Shown: positions 44,766-55,184, counted from the stretch's first letter. The stretch: 64,000 nt of DNA from Micrasema longulum (GCA_022494885.1 JAGVSM010001277.1:1-64000), one strand, 5' to 3'. The notes: generated by a model not told the origin, from the letters alone. Numbers and translations: made by a program.

Positions 44766-44823
44766 TTTAAAACAAAAAAAAAAAAAAATGTTGGCGAATG
44801 TTTTTATGGTAACGAACTTTTTT

Positions 44824-44867
44824 ATATCTACAGGCTATGAGACGCACCTGTCTCTTCGTCAGGCCAC
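44824..44867 (-). ncRNA. Hammerhead-like motif, GAAA changed
   Basis: Minus strand: GTGGC, intact CTGACGA, stem II AGAGAC with loop AGGTGC and GTCTC (a perfect 5-bp GAGAC/GTCTC stem), then ATAG where GAAA is required, CCTG, TA, GATAT. Stem II is the best in the window but the second core box is mutated. Confidence 0.55.
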
Positions 44868-44937
44868 TGATTGCGCTTACATGCAAATCCCTTATTTTTT
44901 AAAACTACTATGGTGAGTTTCTGTTAGTGTTATTAAT

Positions 44938-45065
44938 GCCGTGATGAAAAGACTAGTAAGTTTCGAAACCGGTAGAAACAGAAAAGTCGGTATTTGGTTA
45001 TGTACAAATATTTACTCACATTAATTAAAATTTTTGACCACAGAGTTAATGCTTTGAATATAATC
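44938..45065 (+). ncRNA. Hammerhead-like motif with downstream family sequence
   Basis: GTGATGA (canonical CUGAUGA with C changed to G), AAAGACTAGTAAGTTTC, GAAA, CCGG, TA, GAAAC. The downstream part AACAGAAAAGTCGG, TATGTACAAATATTTAC, TTTTTGACCACAGAGTTAAT matches the same interval after 14967-15010. Confidence 0.5.
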
Positions 45066-45129
45066 AAAATACGAGTACTAAAAATATTATAAATTATACA
45101 ATCAAAGTAGTGGAATGTACCCATATTTC

Positions 45130-46158
45130 AGATAGCGTCTTAATTTCGGATAGCGTGAGCACCATTCCTGAATGACACTTTTAACTACTGTCGGTTAGAG
45201 CAGTGGCCGCCATATTGCATCTGTGTTGTCGCCGAAAGCATTGAAGTTTCGTGTTTAGGACAAAATATTTTTGTTTTGTTTTTTGAAAAAGTTTAGTTTT
45301 TGACGATATCTGATTCGAGCCGAATTGAACAGCAAGCAGTAAGCATCAATACTTTATAATATAGTCTAATATGAAAGTGTCGTAGTATATTTGCCATGTC
45401 AAGTCAATGATACGTCAAAGTTAATGATGTTACGTTGACATGGAAAACTGTGAAATGTGTTTGTTAGTGTCCTTTTTTCGAATACACAACTGTTTCTAAT
45501 TTCGGATACCAGAAATCAGTCGCTGCTAAAAAAAAGATGAAACATTTATTTTTTTCAAGTGAAGTCACGAGAATCGTACGGGATTCAACAAGAAAGGCAA
45601 ATTTATTTGCTCAGAATGTCTGGAATAAAAGTTTCGAGTAATAATTTTTCTAAATTGCTGTTTTTTTTATACCTTGTTTGTTGTATCCACAGGCAATTAG
45701 GCACCCACGGTATCTTAATTTAAGATCCCATTTTCTTCACCCCAAAAAAAGCTAGGTTTTGCAAAAATATTTCTTAATGCGTATTTTCAATTACGATGGA
45801 TGTTAATTTTTTTAGAATCAATAGAATATTTAAAGTAATAGATGATGCCAAATCGTAAAACACTAGTTTCGTATTTTGAATTCTACGTAATGAAATCAAA
45901 ACGGTATCCAAAATATGGACACATTCTTCTACACAAAATACGCATTTTACTTACAAGATTCAAAAAGCTAATGCATATGGCTTGACGGTTGAGATCCTAT
46001 TTAAAATAAACAAATGAATACACTATTTATCTTATATCAAATTCTGCTTACTAAATTATAACAAGCTAGAAAAACATAATTTTTAAAAGGACACATGAAT
46101 ATTAAAAATTCAATAAAAACATTAAAATAAATTTAATGTTAAATTAACGTTTTCATTC
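45130..46158. other. No gene supported
   Basis: Holds a short direct repeat ATTTCRGATAGCG at about 45126-45160 and a related ATTTCGGATACC at 45498. A piece near 45725-45765 resembles family I. Otherwise AT-rich and non-coding. Confidence 0.35.
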
Positions 46159-46166
46159 ATATGTAC

Positions 46167-48172
46167 TAGGGTGATGCTTAAAAATGAAAGTTAAAAAATT
46201 CAACGGTTCACCCTCCCATTTTGATCTCTCATATGTAAAATGGAGTTAACTAAAATTTTGTTGGATTTCATTAAGTTTTAGGGGCGCTACCAGGCTTTAA
46301 ATTTAATAAAAAATGATAAAATTCAATTTAATTTTCTGTGCTAATTTTTTATATTACAAAAAATTATTATCCCACTAAACACTTTAACATTTCACAGGCC
46401 ATGAAGTTGTTGACCGACTTCCAGTTTTAGTTTCTGGTAAAGGGGTGGATCAGCTTCTCTGCATTCCGAAACTTGAGTCTGCTGAAGGTGAAAAAATTGC
46501 ATCAGCAGTTTATGAATCCCTCCTTTCATGGGGTTTACTCAATAAAGTAATGAGTATGAGTTTTGACACAACCGCATCTAATACCGGGTCTCAAAAAGGG
46601 GCTTGTATTCTACTTGAGCAGAAAATGGATAAGGAAATGCTCTGGCTAGCATGTAGGCATCACATTATGGAAATTATGCTGGAATCAGTTGTTCAAAACG
46701 AAATTGGGCCTTCGTCTGGACCAGATAATTCATTATTCAAAAGATTTCAGAAAAACTGGCAATTAATTAATAAAAAAGAGTATGCGACGTTAGAAACTGA
46801 TGAAGAATCTATTGAAAAGCTCCAAGATGTGAAAGATGAAATAATTAATTTTGCTAAGAAACAATTGACAGAATATCAGCCCAGAGATGATTACAAGGAA
46901 CTCTTGCAACTAAGCATTGTATTTTTGGGAGGAGAACTAAAAAATGGCGTGTCATTCAAAAATCCTGCAGGTCTGCACCGAGCACGTTGGATGGCAAAGT
47001 CTATCTACTCTCTGAAAATGTTCTTGTTTCGAGAACAATTCAGACTAACAAAACAAGAGGAAAAAGGTTTGCGAGAAATCTGTATTTTTACAGTCTTAAT
47101 CTATATAAAGTATTGGTTCCAAGCTCCATCCGCTTGTTCAGCCCCAAGAAACGACTTAGAACTCCTCAAAGATTTAAAGAAGTATGAGGATGTAAACCCT
47201 GTCATAGCTAGAAAAGCAATAAATAAAGTATGTGGCCATTTATGGTATGTCTCAGAGGAACTTATCGCCTTATCATTTTTTGACGACAAAGTGAGAAATG
47301 AAACTAAGAAGAAAATGGTGGAAGCTCTAAAGAAAGAAAGAGCTGATTTTTGCCCAAAAAGAATTAATGTAGACATTGATAACATTGGTAATAAAAATCT
47401 AGAAGATTTTGTCACTAGTAACACCAAACGATTCTTTTCTATTACCGGATTAAGCTCCGATTTCCTCAAGAAAAAAGTTGAAGACTGGATCAAAGACAAG
47501 GAATATATTCAAAGTAAGGAGATAGTATCCAAATTTAAGGTAGTCAATGATACAGCAGAGAGAGGGGTGTCCTTAATCCAAGAGTACAACAAAATACTGA
47601 CCCTAGATGAAGACCAGAAGCAGTATATTTTGCTTCTTGTGAAGTCCTTCAGACAAAAGTTCCCGAACTACAAAAAAGCAACTTTGCTGTCTGCATAATG
47701 AGTTTTTTACGTGTTAATTGTGCATCAAAATCTTTTTAAGGACTCTAAACAACTAATATAAGCTTATATTAATTCTGTAATAAGTTTTTTTTTAAATTGT
47801 GACAGTTAAAGACATTTTATAAAAATCTGTGTTTTTTGTCTAATTTTCCTCTTGTTTGTTCACATCCCGAAAGTAAATTGTAACACATATATGATACAAA
47901 ATTAGCTTTAAGTAACATATATGGACCTTATAACCTCATTTTAGCTTTTATTATGTAAAAAAAATAAAAAATATAATAAATACAATTTTTTTTAAATAAT
48001 CACTTTTTGGGAAAATTTTACATTTTTTAATCTTCGGTAGCGACCTTTAAATTTTTCTCAAAAAATCTCAAAAAATTAATTTAAGTTTCTCTTATTAGGT
48101 AGAACAAAACGGGAGGGTGAATCAAGAGAAAAGAAACAAAAAAATTTTTTGGGTCTTATAAGCATCACCCTA
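46167..48172 (+). mobile_element. hAT-type DNA transposon, 2006 bp, with 8-bp TSD
   Basis: The ends TAGGGTGATGCTTA (46167-46180) and TAAGCATCACCCTA (48159-48172) are perfect 14-bp inverted repeats. They are flanked by exact 8-bp direct repeats ATATGTAC at 46159-46166 and 48173-48180. Each end also carries a subterminal TTCACCCTCCC in mirrored positions (about 46203 and 48107), which is a likely transposase-binding word because it repeats the GGGTGA of the tips. An 8-bp target duplication and a tip matching the hAT YARNG pattern place it in hAT. It holds one transposase remnant (46397-47698). Confidence 0.9.
46397..47698 (+). CDS. hAT-type transposase, C-terminal exon (N-terminus missing)
   Basis: Open from the acceptor-like site TTTCACAG at 46389-46396 to TAA at 47696. 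The first residues after the site read GHEVVDRLPVLVSGKGVDQL, and the frame then stays open for more than 417 codons. Counting from the GTG at 46445: SFDTTASNTG at 39-48 (likely first catalytic Asp at 41), CRHH at 70-73 (the hAT C-x-x-H-like position), HRARWM at 178-183 (RW typical of hAT), HLWYVSEE at 265-272, VVNDTAERGV at 366-375 (likely catalytic Glu at 372). I recognise the family as widespread, mostly uncharacterised arthropod and cnidarian proteins with about 300 further N-terminal residues. Only 230 bp lie between the left tip and the exon and they do not encode that part, so this copy has lost its 5' exons. The long intact frame implies a recent origin. No start codon is defended. Confidence 0.8.
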   Translation, partial: GHEVVDRLPVLVSGKGVDQLLCIPKLESAEGEKIASAVYESLLSWGLLNKVMSMSFDTTASNTGSQKGACILLEQKMDKEMLWLACRHHIMEIMLESVVQNEIGPSSGPDNSLFKRFQKNWQLINKKEYATLETDEESIEKLQDVKDEIINFAKKQLTEYQPRDDYKELLQLSIVFLGGELKNGVSFKNPAGLHRARWMAKSIYSLKMFLFREQFRLTKQEEKGLREICIFTVLIYIKYWFQAPSACSAPRNDLELLKDLKKYEDVNPVIARKAINKVCGHLWYVSEELIALSFFDDKVRNETKKKMVEALKKERADFCPKRINVDIDNIGNKNLEDFVTSNTKRFFSITGLSSDFLKKKVEDWIKDKEYIQSKEIVSKFKVVNDTAERGVSLIQEYNKILTLDEDQKQYILLLVKSFRQKFPNYKKATLLSA

Positions 48173-48180
48173 ATATGTAC

Positions 48181-48765
48181 ATACACTCCTTATTTTACCC
48201 TTATGGAGCACTAATTATAAATCATAATAAAATTTTCTTGGAAAGAATTTTTTTTTTTTTTTGTAATTGATTAAAGTGTTTGAATAAATGTAAACTACCC
48301 CGTAAACTCCACATTTTATAATAATACGACAATATTTTGAATAAATATGCTATTTATTCACTTAATGACAGTATTTTATTTTAAATATTTAAAAAAAATA
48401 CAATCCACAATGCCAAAATTATTCACAAGAACTTTAAACAAACTAAAAAGAAAAAAACGATTCTGAAACTGGGCAACATTGTGGTCATTCTTCGTCATTC
48501 TCACAAATTTAAAAGCCCTACGGTTTAAATTACTGTGCAGCTGTGAAATGATTAGCCTTGCCTTTCAGTAGATCTCCGACCAATTTGCAAACGGGATTTC
48601 AATCTTTGTGTCTGCAGCATAACATGATAATTATTTATGTCCAAAATGTTCCCCAAATAATCACTTTAAATTTATTTTGTTATTGAGGAATCGCTTTGCA
48701 AGGCTATTTATATATATATATTATTTTTCTATCTCGCTATTTATTTCCTGAAGGTAAAACATTAC
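48181..48765. other. AT-rich sequence with no gene seen
   Basis: No supported gene or repeat. Confidence 0.4.
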
Positions 48766-48767
48766 TA

Positions 48768-48890
48768 AACCACCACGCCGTAATTTTTTCCAAAAATGTA
48801 TTATTACTAACAAATAATTACGAGGGTTGGCATAGAGGATAGAACGTCATATCACCCTGTCTTTGCATACATATTTCGCTTTTTCTACAT
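48768..48890 (-). mobile_element. RTE-like LINE 3' terminus
   Basis: Minus strand GCAAAGACAGGGTGATATGA, CGTTCTATCCTCTATGCC then ACGGCGTGGTGGTTTAGTAA. This equals the last coding and terminal part of the copy at 18740-19265. Confidence 0.65.
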
Positions 48891-49085
48891 AGACTAGCGG
48901 ATCATCGATTTTCTTTTATAGCGATAATTGGAAGACCACGGTACTTTCAATCCCAATAAAATATATAATTCCATAGGAAAAAATCTTTTTGATAAATAAC
49001 CAAAAACAAAAACAGTCAAAAGAAAAATTTGTACTTCTTGACATTTAAAAAAATATAAATCACGTATTCAATATAAATTACAATT
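48890..49085 (-). repeat. Dispersed repeat family F, 5' part
   Basis: Minus strand GGAATTATATATTTTATTGG, TCTTCCAATTATCGCTATAA and CGATGATCCGCTAGTCTATG match 610-700. It lies directly downstream (minus sense) of the RTE piece at 49086-49345, the same arrangement as at 1-1035. Confidence 0.65.
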
Positions 49086-49345
49086 GTTTTTAGTGGGTAA
49101 ATAGACCTAGCACTTATTACAACAACAAGAGTAGGCAGAGAAGATAGAACACCACATCACTCTATCTTTGTAGACAGATCTCGCTTCGTATACATTCATA
49201 CATCTTCTCATGCCCGCGCCCAGATTATTCCGACTTTTGACACGTCTATCTTCAAATATTTGTCAGATTTGGTCATGCCTTTCTTGGTCTTCCTCAATTT
49301 CTGCATCCATCAAAAGCATTGTTAATCTTTTAAACCGTTCTTTCG
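49086..49345 (-). mobile_element. RTE-like LINE C-terminal remnant
   Basis: Minus strand: AKERFKRLTMLLMDAEIEED, then VKSRNNLGAGMRRCMY, and the UTR word AATAAGTGCTAGGTC. Frame interrupted. Confidence 0.65.
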
Positions 49346-49557
49346 CTGTATGTTATTATGATTTTCATAAAATTAAATTTTTTATTTTGGTAATGACTTC
49401 AAAATTACCAATATTATTAAAATTACAACTTATTTCACTGATTTTTATCACCCTTTTTGGCGATTGAAGGGATTTTTATGTTTTATTTCCATAAATTCCA
49501 AAGTACATTTTTGTTTCGTCTATAAATTTCCGAGCTATAAATTCCGTCTATAAATTC

Positions 49558-50035
49558 CCGATTTCAATCATTTTGGAATATTACATTTTGGTCACCAGTG
49601 AATTTTCAAGCATTATTTTCATCGTTCTCAAATATTATAATAAACATATTTTGGTTGCCGGTGGATTTTCAATCATTAATTCCATTATTTAAAAATATTA
49701 TATTTTGGTCACTAGTGGATTTTCAATCATTATTTCCATCGTTTTCAAATATTATGTTTTGGTCGCCGCCGCCGGTGGATTTTCAATCATTTTGAAATAT
49801 TACATTTTGGCCACCACTGAATTTTCAAGCATTTTTTCCACCGTTTTCAAAGATTACAATATATTTTGGTCACCGATGGATTTTCAATAATTAATTCAAT
49901 CATTGAAAAATATTATATTTTGGTCACAAGTGGATTTTCAAGCATTATTTTCGTCGTTTTCAAATATCTTTTGGTCAGCTGTGCATTTTCTTAAAGTTTT
50001 TTTATAAAATTTTCATTTTTGGTCACCGGTAGATT
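49558..50035 (+). repeat. Minisatellite, about nine 45-67-bp units
   Basis: Units contain TTTTGGTCACYAGTGGATTT, TCAATCATTA, TTCCATCGTTTTCAAATATT. Starts of the TTTTGGTC word lie at about 49585, 49649, 49702, 49757, 49804, 49863, 49918, 49970 and 50020. One frame reads as a peptide repeat of the type FWSLVDFQSLFPSFSNI over 49598-49795, but unit lengths are not multiples of three, so coding is unlikely. One unit has an expanded GCCGCCGCC. Confidence 0.85.
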
Positions 50036-50049
50036 ATTGCACGCGTTTT

Positions 50050-50750
50050 CCCAGTCACATTGAGTATGATTTTTTTCGTTTTTTTTTTTTTTTTAAATCT
50101 TTATTCTTTATTCCATTTATTCAATAAAATTTATGATCCGTGTTTTTTTTTACTTCACCAACCTCGTTGTAAATGAAAATAGTTAATAAATATTAAAAGT
50201 TTCTTTTTTCTACTACATAGGTACACCTAGCAGAGTGACAATAGTTATCTCTTCTCTCTATGTACTATATAGAACTGGTGAGAACCTCGTATAAAGGTCT
50301 GTAAACTGATCAATGCACTGTGTGACTGACTACTGACTACATAATATTTACAATTATCCACCACCCAGAGGCAGCGCTAAGCGTGGGAACTATTCCCAGT
50401 ATTTATGTCAATATTTACTCGTGTATTTATTTACCCTTTACTTTGGCCACAAACTCAGAGTTCCTTTTCTAGAGACGCAGACGGTTTCTCAGATAGATAG
50501 TTGCTTAAACCTTTCTCATCCGAATGATTTATTTTAGATTATAAGTAATTAAAATTTAATTTTGAGTACTGACACTACTTAAAAACTTACTGTTTTTTGC
50601 ACAAATAGTTTATAAGTTACGCGTTGGTTGAAATCAACTTTGGTTTCAAGGGTTGAAAAAATTATTAGTATAAATCATTTTTGTAACTTTATGAAATATA
50701 TTTTATATTTACATGTCCGACTTGTGTTGTAATTGACAGCTAGTTTGCCT
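50050..50750. other. No gene supported
   Basis: AT-rich apart from 50220-50480, which has moderate GC and no recognised feature. Confidence 0.35.
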
Positions 50751-50754
50751 ACTA

Positions 50755-50975
50755 TTCAATAGGTCTAGGTCTATTGCCTACTATTCGATTCGTGAGATGG
50801 TTGAAATGAAATATTTATTTTAAAAATGTGTTTTAACATCTAAATATTTCGTAGTCTACGGACTCGCACCCGAAACGTAAAACTAATTATCTTACTTTCA
50901 TCTAACTAAAATGATCAAGATACTGTGCTATAATTTGTACACCATTAGATGCAGATAGGGAATGATAATATTGAT
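50755..50975 (+). mobile_element. SINE family A, degenerate copy lacking box A
   Basis: AGATGGTTGAAATGAAATAT, TGTGTTTTAACATCTAAATA, GACTCGCACCCGAAACGTAA, AAAATGATCAAGATACTGTG, ACCATTAGATGCAGATAGGG. Confidence 0.7.
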
Positions 50976-50999
50976 TAACTTAATACGTATAAAACACAG

Positions 51000-51875
51000 A
51001 AATAAGTTTTAACTAATGTTATTTATATGAACTAACAAAAAATGTTATGAAATCTATTTAAAAACCTTTTGAGTTGGGTGAAAAGAGCTCCCAGTTTTGC
51101 TTTATCTCTGGCTCCCACGGGTGACAGAATTTCGAAAGACGCGAACACCGAAGTTGGTATACGCTATTTTGTTTACAGTGAACCCAACAAAATGAACAAA
51201 ATAGTGTTGCCAGAAAAATATAATTACATCGATTAAAAATGTGTCACAAGCTGATAAGGTCAGTACTTAAATTGCAAATAATTTTCAAAGATGAGTTGTT
51301 TTGAAGATTAACTTAAATTATTTACCTGTTTTTTTTCTTATTGATATCCAAGATACATTTATCCAGGAGTTTCGACATTCAAGCATATCCTGAATGAACA
51401 ACGATATACATAAAACCGGTTTTATTGTTTCACGTTTGTGCGGTATTTGAGTGGACTACTCGTATGTGTTATCGTTTAGCCATTCATACCGTGTTCTTCT
51501 TGTCTTCGCATAAATACCGCATGCATTGATGAGAATATTTACTTAGAAATATCTTATACATATTAATGGTCATAGTCTTCAATCACAAATCCATAAATAT
51601 GTATGTAAAAGGCAATGTTTGTATGTGTGTCTTTAATTGACTAAATATATACTGGACCGATTTACGTGCGGTATTTTTCAAAATGATGAGCATTACGCTG
51701 GGTATTTTTTTAGCTCTTAAAATCTTTAATTCAATAAGTAAAACAACAGTTAGAAGCGCAATTATTATATTAATCTTCCTACCAGGGTTGCATTCGACAA
51801 GAATGCATTTACTTAAATATTGGGAGAATGTTATTGTTTCGTTCTGCCGATTAATAAAATAAAGTTTTGTAAGTA
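51000..51875. other. No gene supported
   Basis: AT-rich; 51590-51720 resembles repeat tails of family F type but the match is too short to name. Confidence 0.3.
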
Positions 51876-51879
51876 GACT

Positions 51880-52120
51880 TAATAATGTTTAATCTCAAGA
51901 GGAAACGCGGTCTGACTTTTCATCATACAAACGTATTCCCTTTATATTATCTCTGAATTATGGCACCAGAGCGGTGATTTTTTTAAACAAATTATACGTA
52001 TTGATCATTGGAGTGTCTTTATAAAATTATTTTTAAAAATTATTGTGAAAACTAGAACGATCCAAAAACCTGTAAAAAATACCCAGTTTTATCTACTGTT
52101 TTTGGGCGAACGCTATACAA
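51880..52120 (+). repeat. Dispersed repeat family I, partial copy
   Basis: GAGGAAACGCGGTCTGACTT, ACAAACGTATTCCC, GAATTATGGCACCAGAGCGG, TGGAGTGTCTTTATAAAA and CAGTTTTATCTACTG follow 34330-34540. It ends where LINE family L begins. Confidence 0.6.
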
Positions 52121-52124
52121 ATTT

Positions 52125-52620
52125 ATTTATTAAATATACGGCCTAAGCCAATTACAACAGTTACATGAAGAAGAAACATGAATACAAGAAACTGAACAAA
52201 ACGAACATAAAACTATGTAGCAAAGGCAAATAAGGGCAATACAATAATGAAATACAATATATTCATAAAAACGAAAGAGATAAGACTTCGAGCTAAACCA
52301 TGCCAATCCAACTTCATACTGTTTTAGTCACGAAGAGATCTACGAAAAGCCGGAAGTTCTATCCCAAAGAATTCTAAGTCCTGTGATGGATTGACTAACC
52401 TACACATTCTGGACTTTGAGACATAAAAACAAAAGTTACTCTTAGAAGATTGAATAAATAGCAGATTTTGACTTCTGGTGTCACAGTTGGGAACATAAAA
52501 AGAAATTGATTTCGACAGAGATGGGACATCACTTATAGCCTTAAGTATTTTGAAAATGCATGTAAAGTCCATCTCAGTTCTACGTTTCGTTCTTTACCAG
52601 ATTAAGAGATTGCTCTATTT
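52125..52620 (-). mobile_element. LINE C-terminus and 3' UTR (families K/L)
   Basis: The minus-strand frame 52324-52572 reads FYVPNCDTRSQNLLFIQSSK, then CFYVSKSRMCRLVNPSQDLE and FFGIELPAFRRSLRD. This is a LINE protein end of the R-..-R-x-C-R-L-x-N type, related to 16474-16668. The UTR matches 4250-4640 on the opposite strand. Confidence 0.7.
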
Positions 52621-52714
52621 CAAAATAGGAAATAATAAATATCTTTAAAAAACGCAAGACGTACTTACGAATGTGTTAATAAAATCTAAATACGACATTA
52701 TTCTTAAATCTATT

Positions 52715-53110
52715 TTCTGATATATCTCTACATGAGAGAGTGCGGGTATTATCCTTCTCTCTACCCGACCGAGTTTCTTCAGGGTATGCTTGGCTACAAC
52801 AGTTTAGAGACTAGAAGGAATGTGTATTTCACTACACATTTTTATCGATTGTTGCGCGGTTTGATGATCGATAACTCTGAGATTATGATGAGCATTGGTT
52901 TGTATGTTCCTAATAATTACCCAAGACAGCGACATCATAGATTGTTTTATTTTCCAATATACAGGATCAACCTGCTTATGGTTATGCCTGTTGGGCTACC
53001 GCTATGCTGAACAACATCGCTCTGAATATTGATCTGTTCCATGTATCCGTAAGGGTTTTCCGGAGCAGGATTTTCCTACTACTTTGACATAAGTCTCTTT
53101 CATGTATTTT
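52715..53110 (+). mobile_element. Jockey-like LINE C-terminal remnant
   Basis: RECGYYPSLYPTEFLQGMLG, YNSLETRRNVYFTTHFYRLL, RGLMIDN..EIMMSIGLYVP, NNYPRQRHHRLFYFP, then frame-shifted ALNIDLFHVSVR-like end. The signature 'GYNSLE.RR....F..KLL.G' is the conserved end of Jockey-type LINE proteins. The same family is at 62975-63700. Confidence 0.75.
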
Positions 53111-53289
53111 TTTCTTTTTTATAATATTTACGTATTGAATACATGTTGGTAATATTTATTTTATGTTTAAATAAATTAATTAAATTAAAAAATAAATAAA
53201 TTGAATCTAGCAACAGCAAAGCATTGCCGGGTTCAGCTCGTATTATTTTTTAACTTTTACTTTTAAAAGTACAAATATTTGAGTTCTTA

Positions 53290-53450
53290 TTATTTACTCA
53301 AATATTGAAATCTTCAGACCATTTTCTAGAAGTCGTAAATAACTTGGGCTGGAAAAATGGATATCGAGTTGTGAAATTTGGATCTCGGACTTTTGTCCCG
53401 TGAGTCCGCAACATTATCACAGGACCACAACCCGGTTCCCCCAAACCCCC
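53290..53450 (-). mobile_element. SINE family C, decayed copy
   Basis: Minus strand CGGGTTGTGGTCCTGTGATA, ATGTTGCGGACTCACGGGAC, followed by a decayed box B (GATCCAAATTTCACAAC) and the tail with AAGTTATTTACGACTTC. Confidence 0.6.
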
Positions 53451-53454
53451 CCAA

Positions 53455-54060
53455 AATACGTAAATGACTAACCCTATGCTTCTTTTTTATTTTAGAATTT
53501 AGTTGCGCATATATTATCTAGCCATGCACTCTCGATTATTGTCACAATTTCAACATCCAACCTTCTTTGCCTACCGTACTTCAGTATTTCTTCATAACCC
53601 GCCATAACCAGACCACTACTGGCCTTCCGCTATATTATTTGTTAATCGCCGCGCCGCTTTTATATATTTATTCTCCATCCAATCGCGCCAGTGTAATGCC
53701 TGAAGCTCGCTGCAGACGGCCTTTCTTGTTACGCGTATTTTGTGCCGCATCTTTGTGTCAAGTGTCAAGTGTCTGGATACAACCGAGTACTACAAGAACG
53801 AAAAAGATGGGATGAGGTTAGTGGCTTCCCTTTCTAGTCCGTCTTCCTTGTCAAAGATTGTGATTGACGATTGACACCGCATACCGCATCGCTACAAGGA
53901 TACTAACTTATTTTCATTTAATATAATTTATCAGAAATGCCTGTTATATAAAATAAAGCTATGAGAAACATATACGGTATACCAATGGAAGTGCATGTCA
54001 AAAACATTTACAATTCTACTGACATTCTTCCATTTTTGGTCTTTTTTAATTTGAAAATTT
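53455..54060. other. No gene supported
   Basis: 53560-53900 is GC-richer and has a + open frame (53567-53815, RRPFLLRVFCAASLCQVSSV) that I do not recognise. A TGTCAAGTGTCAAGTGTC triplet lies at about 53756. Confidence 0.3.
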
Positions 54061-54102
54061 ATTTATAAATGATTATAAAACATTTTTTTAATTATTGTAT
54101 AA

Positions 54103-54560
54103 ATAAAATATTTAAGTTAGTATATGACCTTCCCTATCTAACAGCAACTAAAGAACTTTTTGAACAAACTAAACAATTAAACGTAACTGAACTCTTTAAA
54201 TTAGAATCTTTAAAATTTATTCATAAATTAGCCACTGATGTAATTGTAGACGAAGAATTAAAACTTGAAAAAAATTGTAGTAAACATAAATACAATACGA
54301 GAATATCAGAAAAATATCATATGCAATCTTTTAAAACGAGAAAAGGACAATCGAGACTTATAAACCATGGACTGAAATTATACAATAAACTACCAGACAA
54401 AACTGAACAAAAGACTCAGACAACCTTTACAAAAGATGTTAAAAATATTATTATTAACAGTAGAATGTGAATTTTAAAAGTGAAAACATTTTGTTAAATG
54501 TATGTAACCCGTAAGGGTTTATCAATAAAATTTAAATAAAAAAATAAAAAAAAAATTAAA
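54103..54560 (+). mobile_element. LINE C-terminus and 3' end (family N), left arm copy
   Basis: Open frame of up to 133 codons (54069-54470). It reads LVYDLPYLTATKELFEQTKQ, LFKLESLKFIHKLATDVI, HKYNTRISEKYHMQ, SRLINHGLKLYNKLPDKT. 'DLPYLT.T.EL', 'HNTR' and 'G.KLYN.LP' are the classic end of CR1/Jockey-type LINE proteins. The end is TAACCCGTAAGGGTTTATCA followed by A-rich tail. The first dozen residues (MIIKHFFNYC) are not LINE, so truncation is at about 54103. Confidence 0.8.
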
Positions 54561-54604
54561 AAAAACGTGAGTGATACTTTAATCCACAAATTTGTAATAT
54601 CTAG

Positions 54605-54650
54605 TGACCGGTTTCATCGCTTTCGCGACATCTTCGAGACTGGTATCTTT
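54605..54650 (-). ncRNA. Hammerhead-like motif of a second subtype (left arm)
   Basis: Minus strand: CCAGTC, TCGAAGA (canonical CUGAAGA with two changes), TG, stem II TCGC-GAAA-GCGA, T, GAAA, palindromic CCGG, UC. Mirrored at 55068-55122. Confidence 0.4.
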
Positions 54651-55067
54651 ATTAAAGAGTTTAACGTATTTATACAGAACAGAGGTAAGGATAGATAATT
54701 CAAAGTTATATGTAAGTAAATTAAATAAAGATATTTTTATCTTAAGGATCATTCAACAAATTTTCTTTGGGTTAACTAATGAATTGATATAATGCTATTT
54801 TAATGAGTTTTAAGTATTTTATTTTATTTTTAGTGTCTCATCCTTCGTGAGTGTGGTTTTGTAAATAATGATTTCTGAAAAACAAAGGGTAAAAAGTCAT
54901 TAGTAAAATTATATTACAATGGGTAAAGTAATGGAGAATGCACATGTGTTATCTGTTCATTAAGTAATTCAACGTCGGGTTTATTTTTTAATCTATTAGT
55001 TTTGAGAATTTCTAATTTGTCATTTGTCAAACCTCTGTTCTGTATAAATACATTTAATTCTTTAATA

Positions 55068-55122
55068 AAGATACCAGTCTCGAAGATGTCGCGAAAGCGA
55101 TGAAACCGGTCTCTGGATATTC
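55068..55122 (+). ncRNA. Hammerhead-like motif of a second subtype (right arm)
   Basis: ATACCAG and CTGGATAT can form stem I around TCGAAGA, TG, TCGC-GAAA-GCGA, T, GAAA, CCGG, TC. The stem II and stem III features are clear; the first core box deviates at two positions. Confidence 0.4.
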
Positions 55123-55184
55123 CAAATTTGTGGATTAAAGTATCACTCATGTTTTATTTATATAATAAATTACAATGAACTTCC

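Noticed and set aside
47101..47499. 132-codon open frame on the minus strand
   Set aside because: Antisense shadow of the transposase frame.
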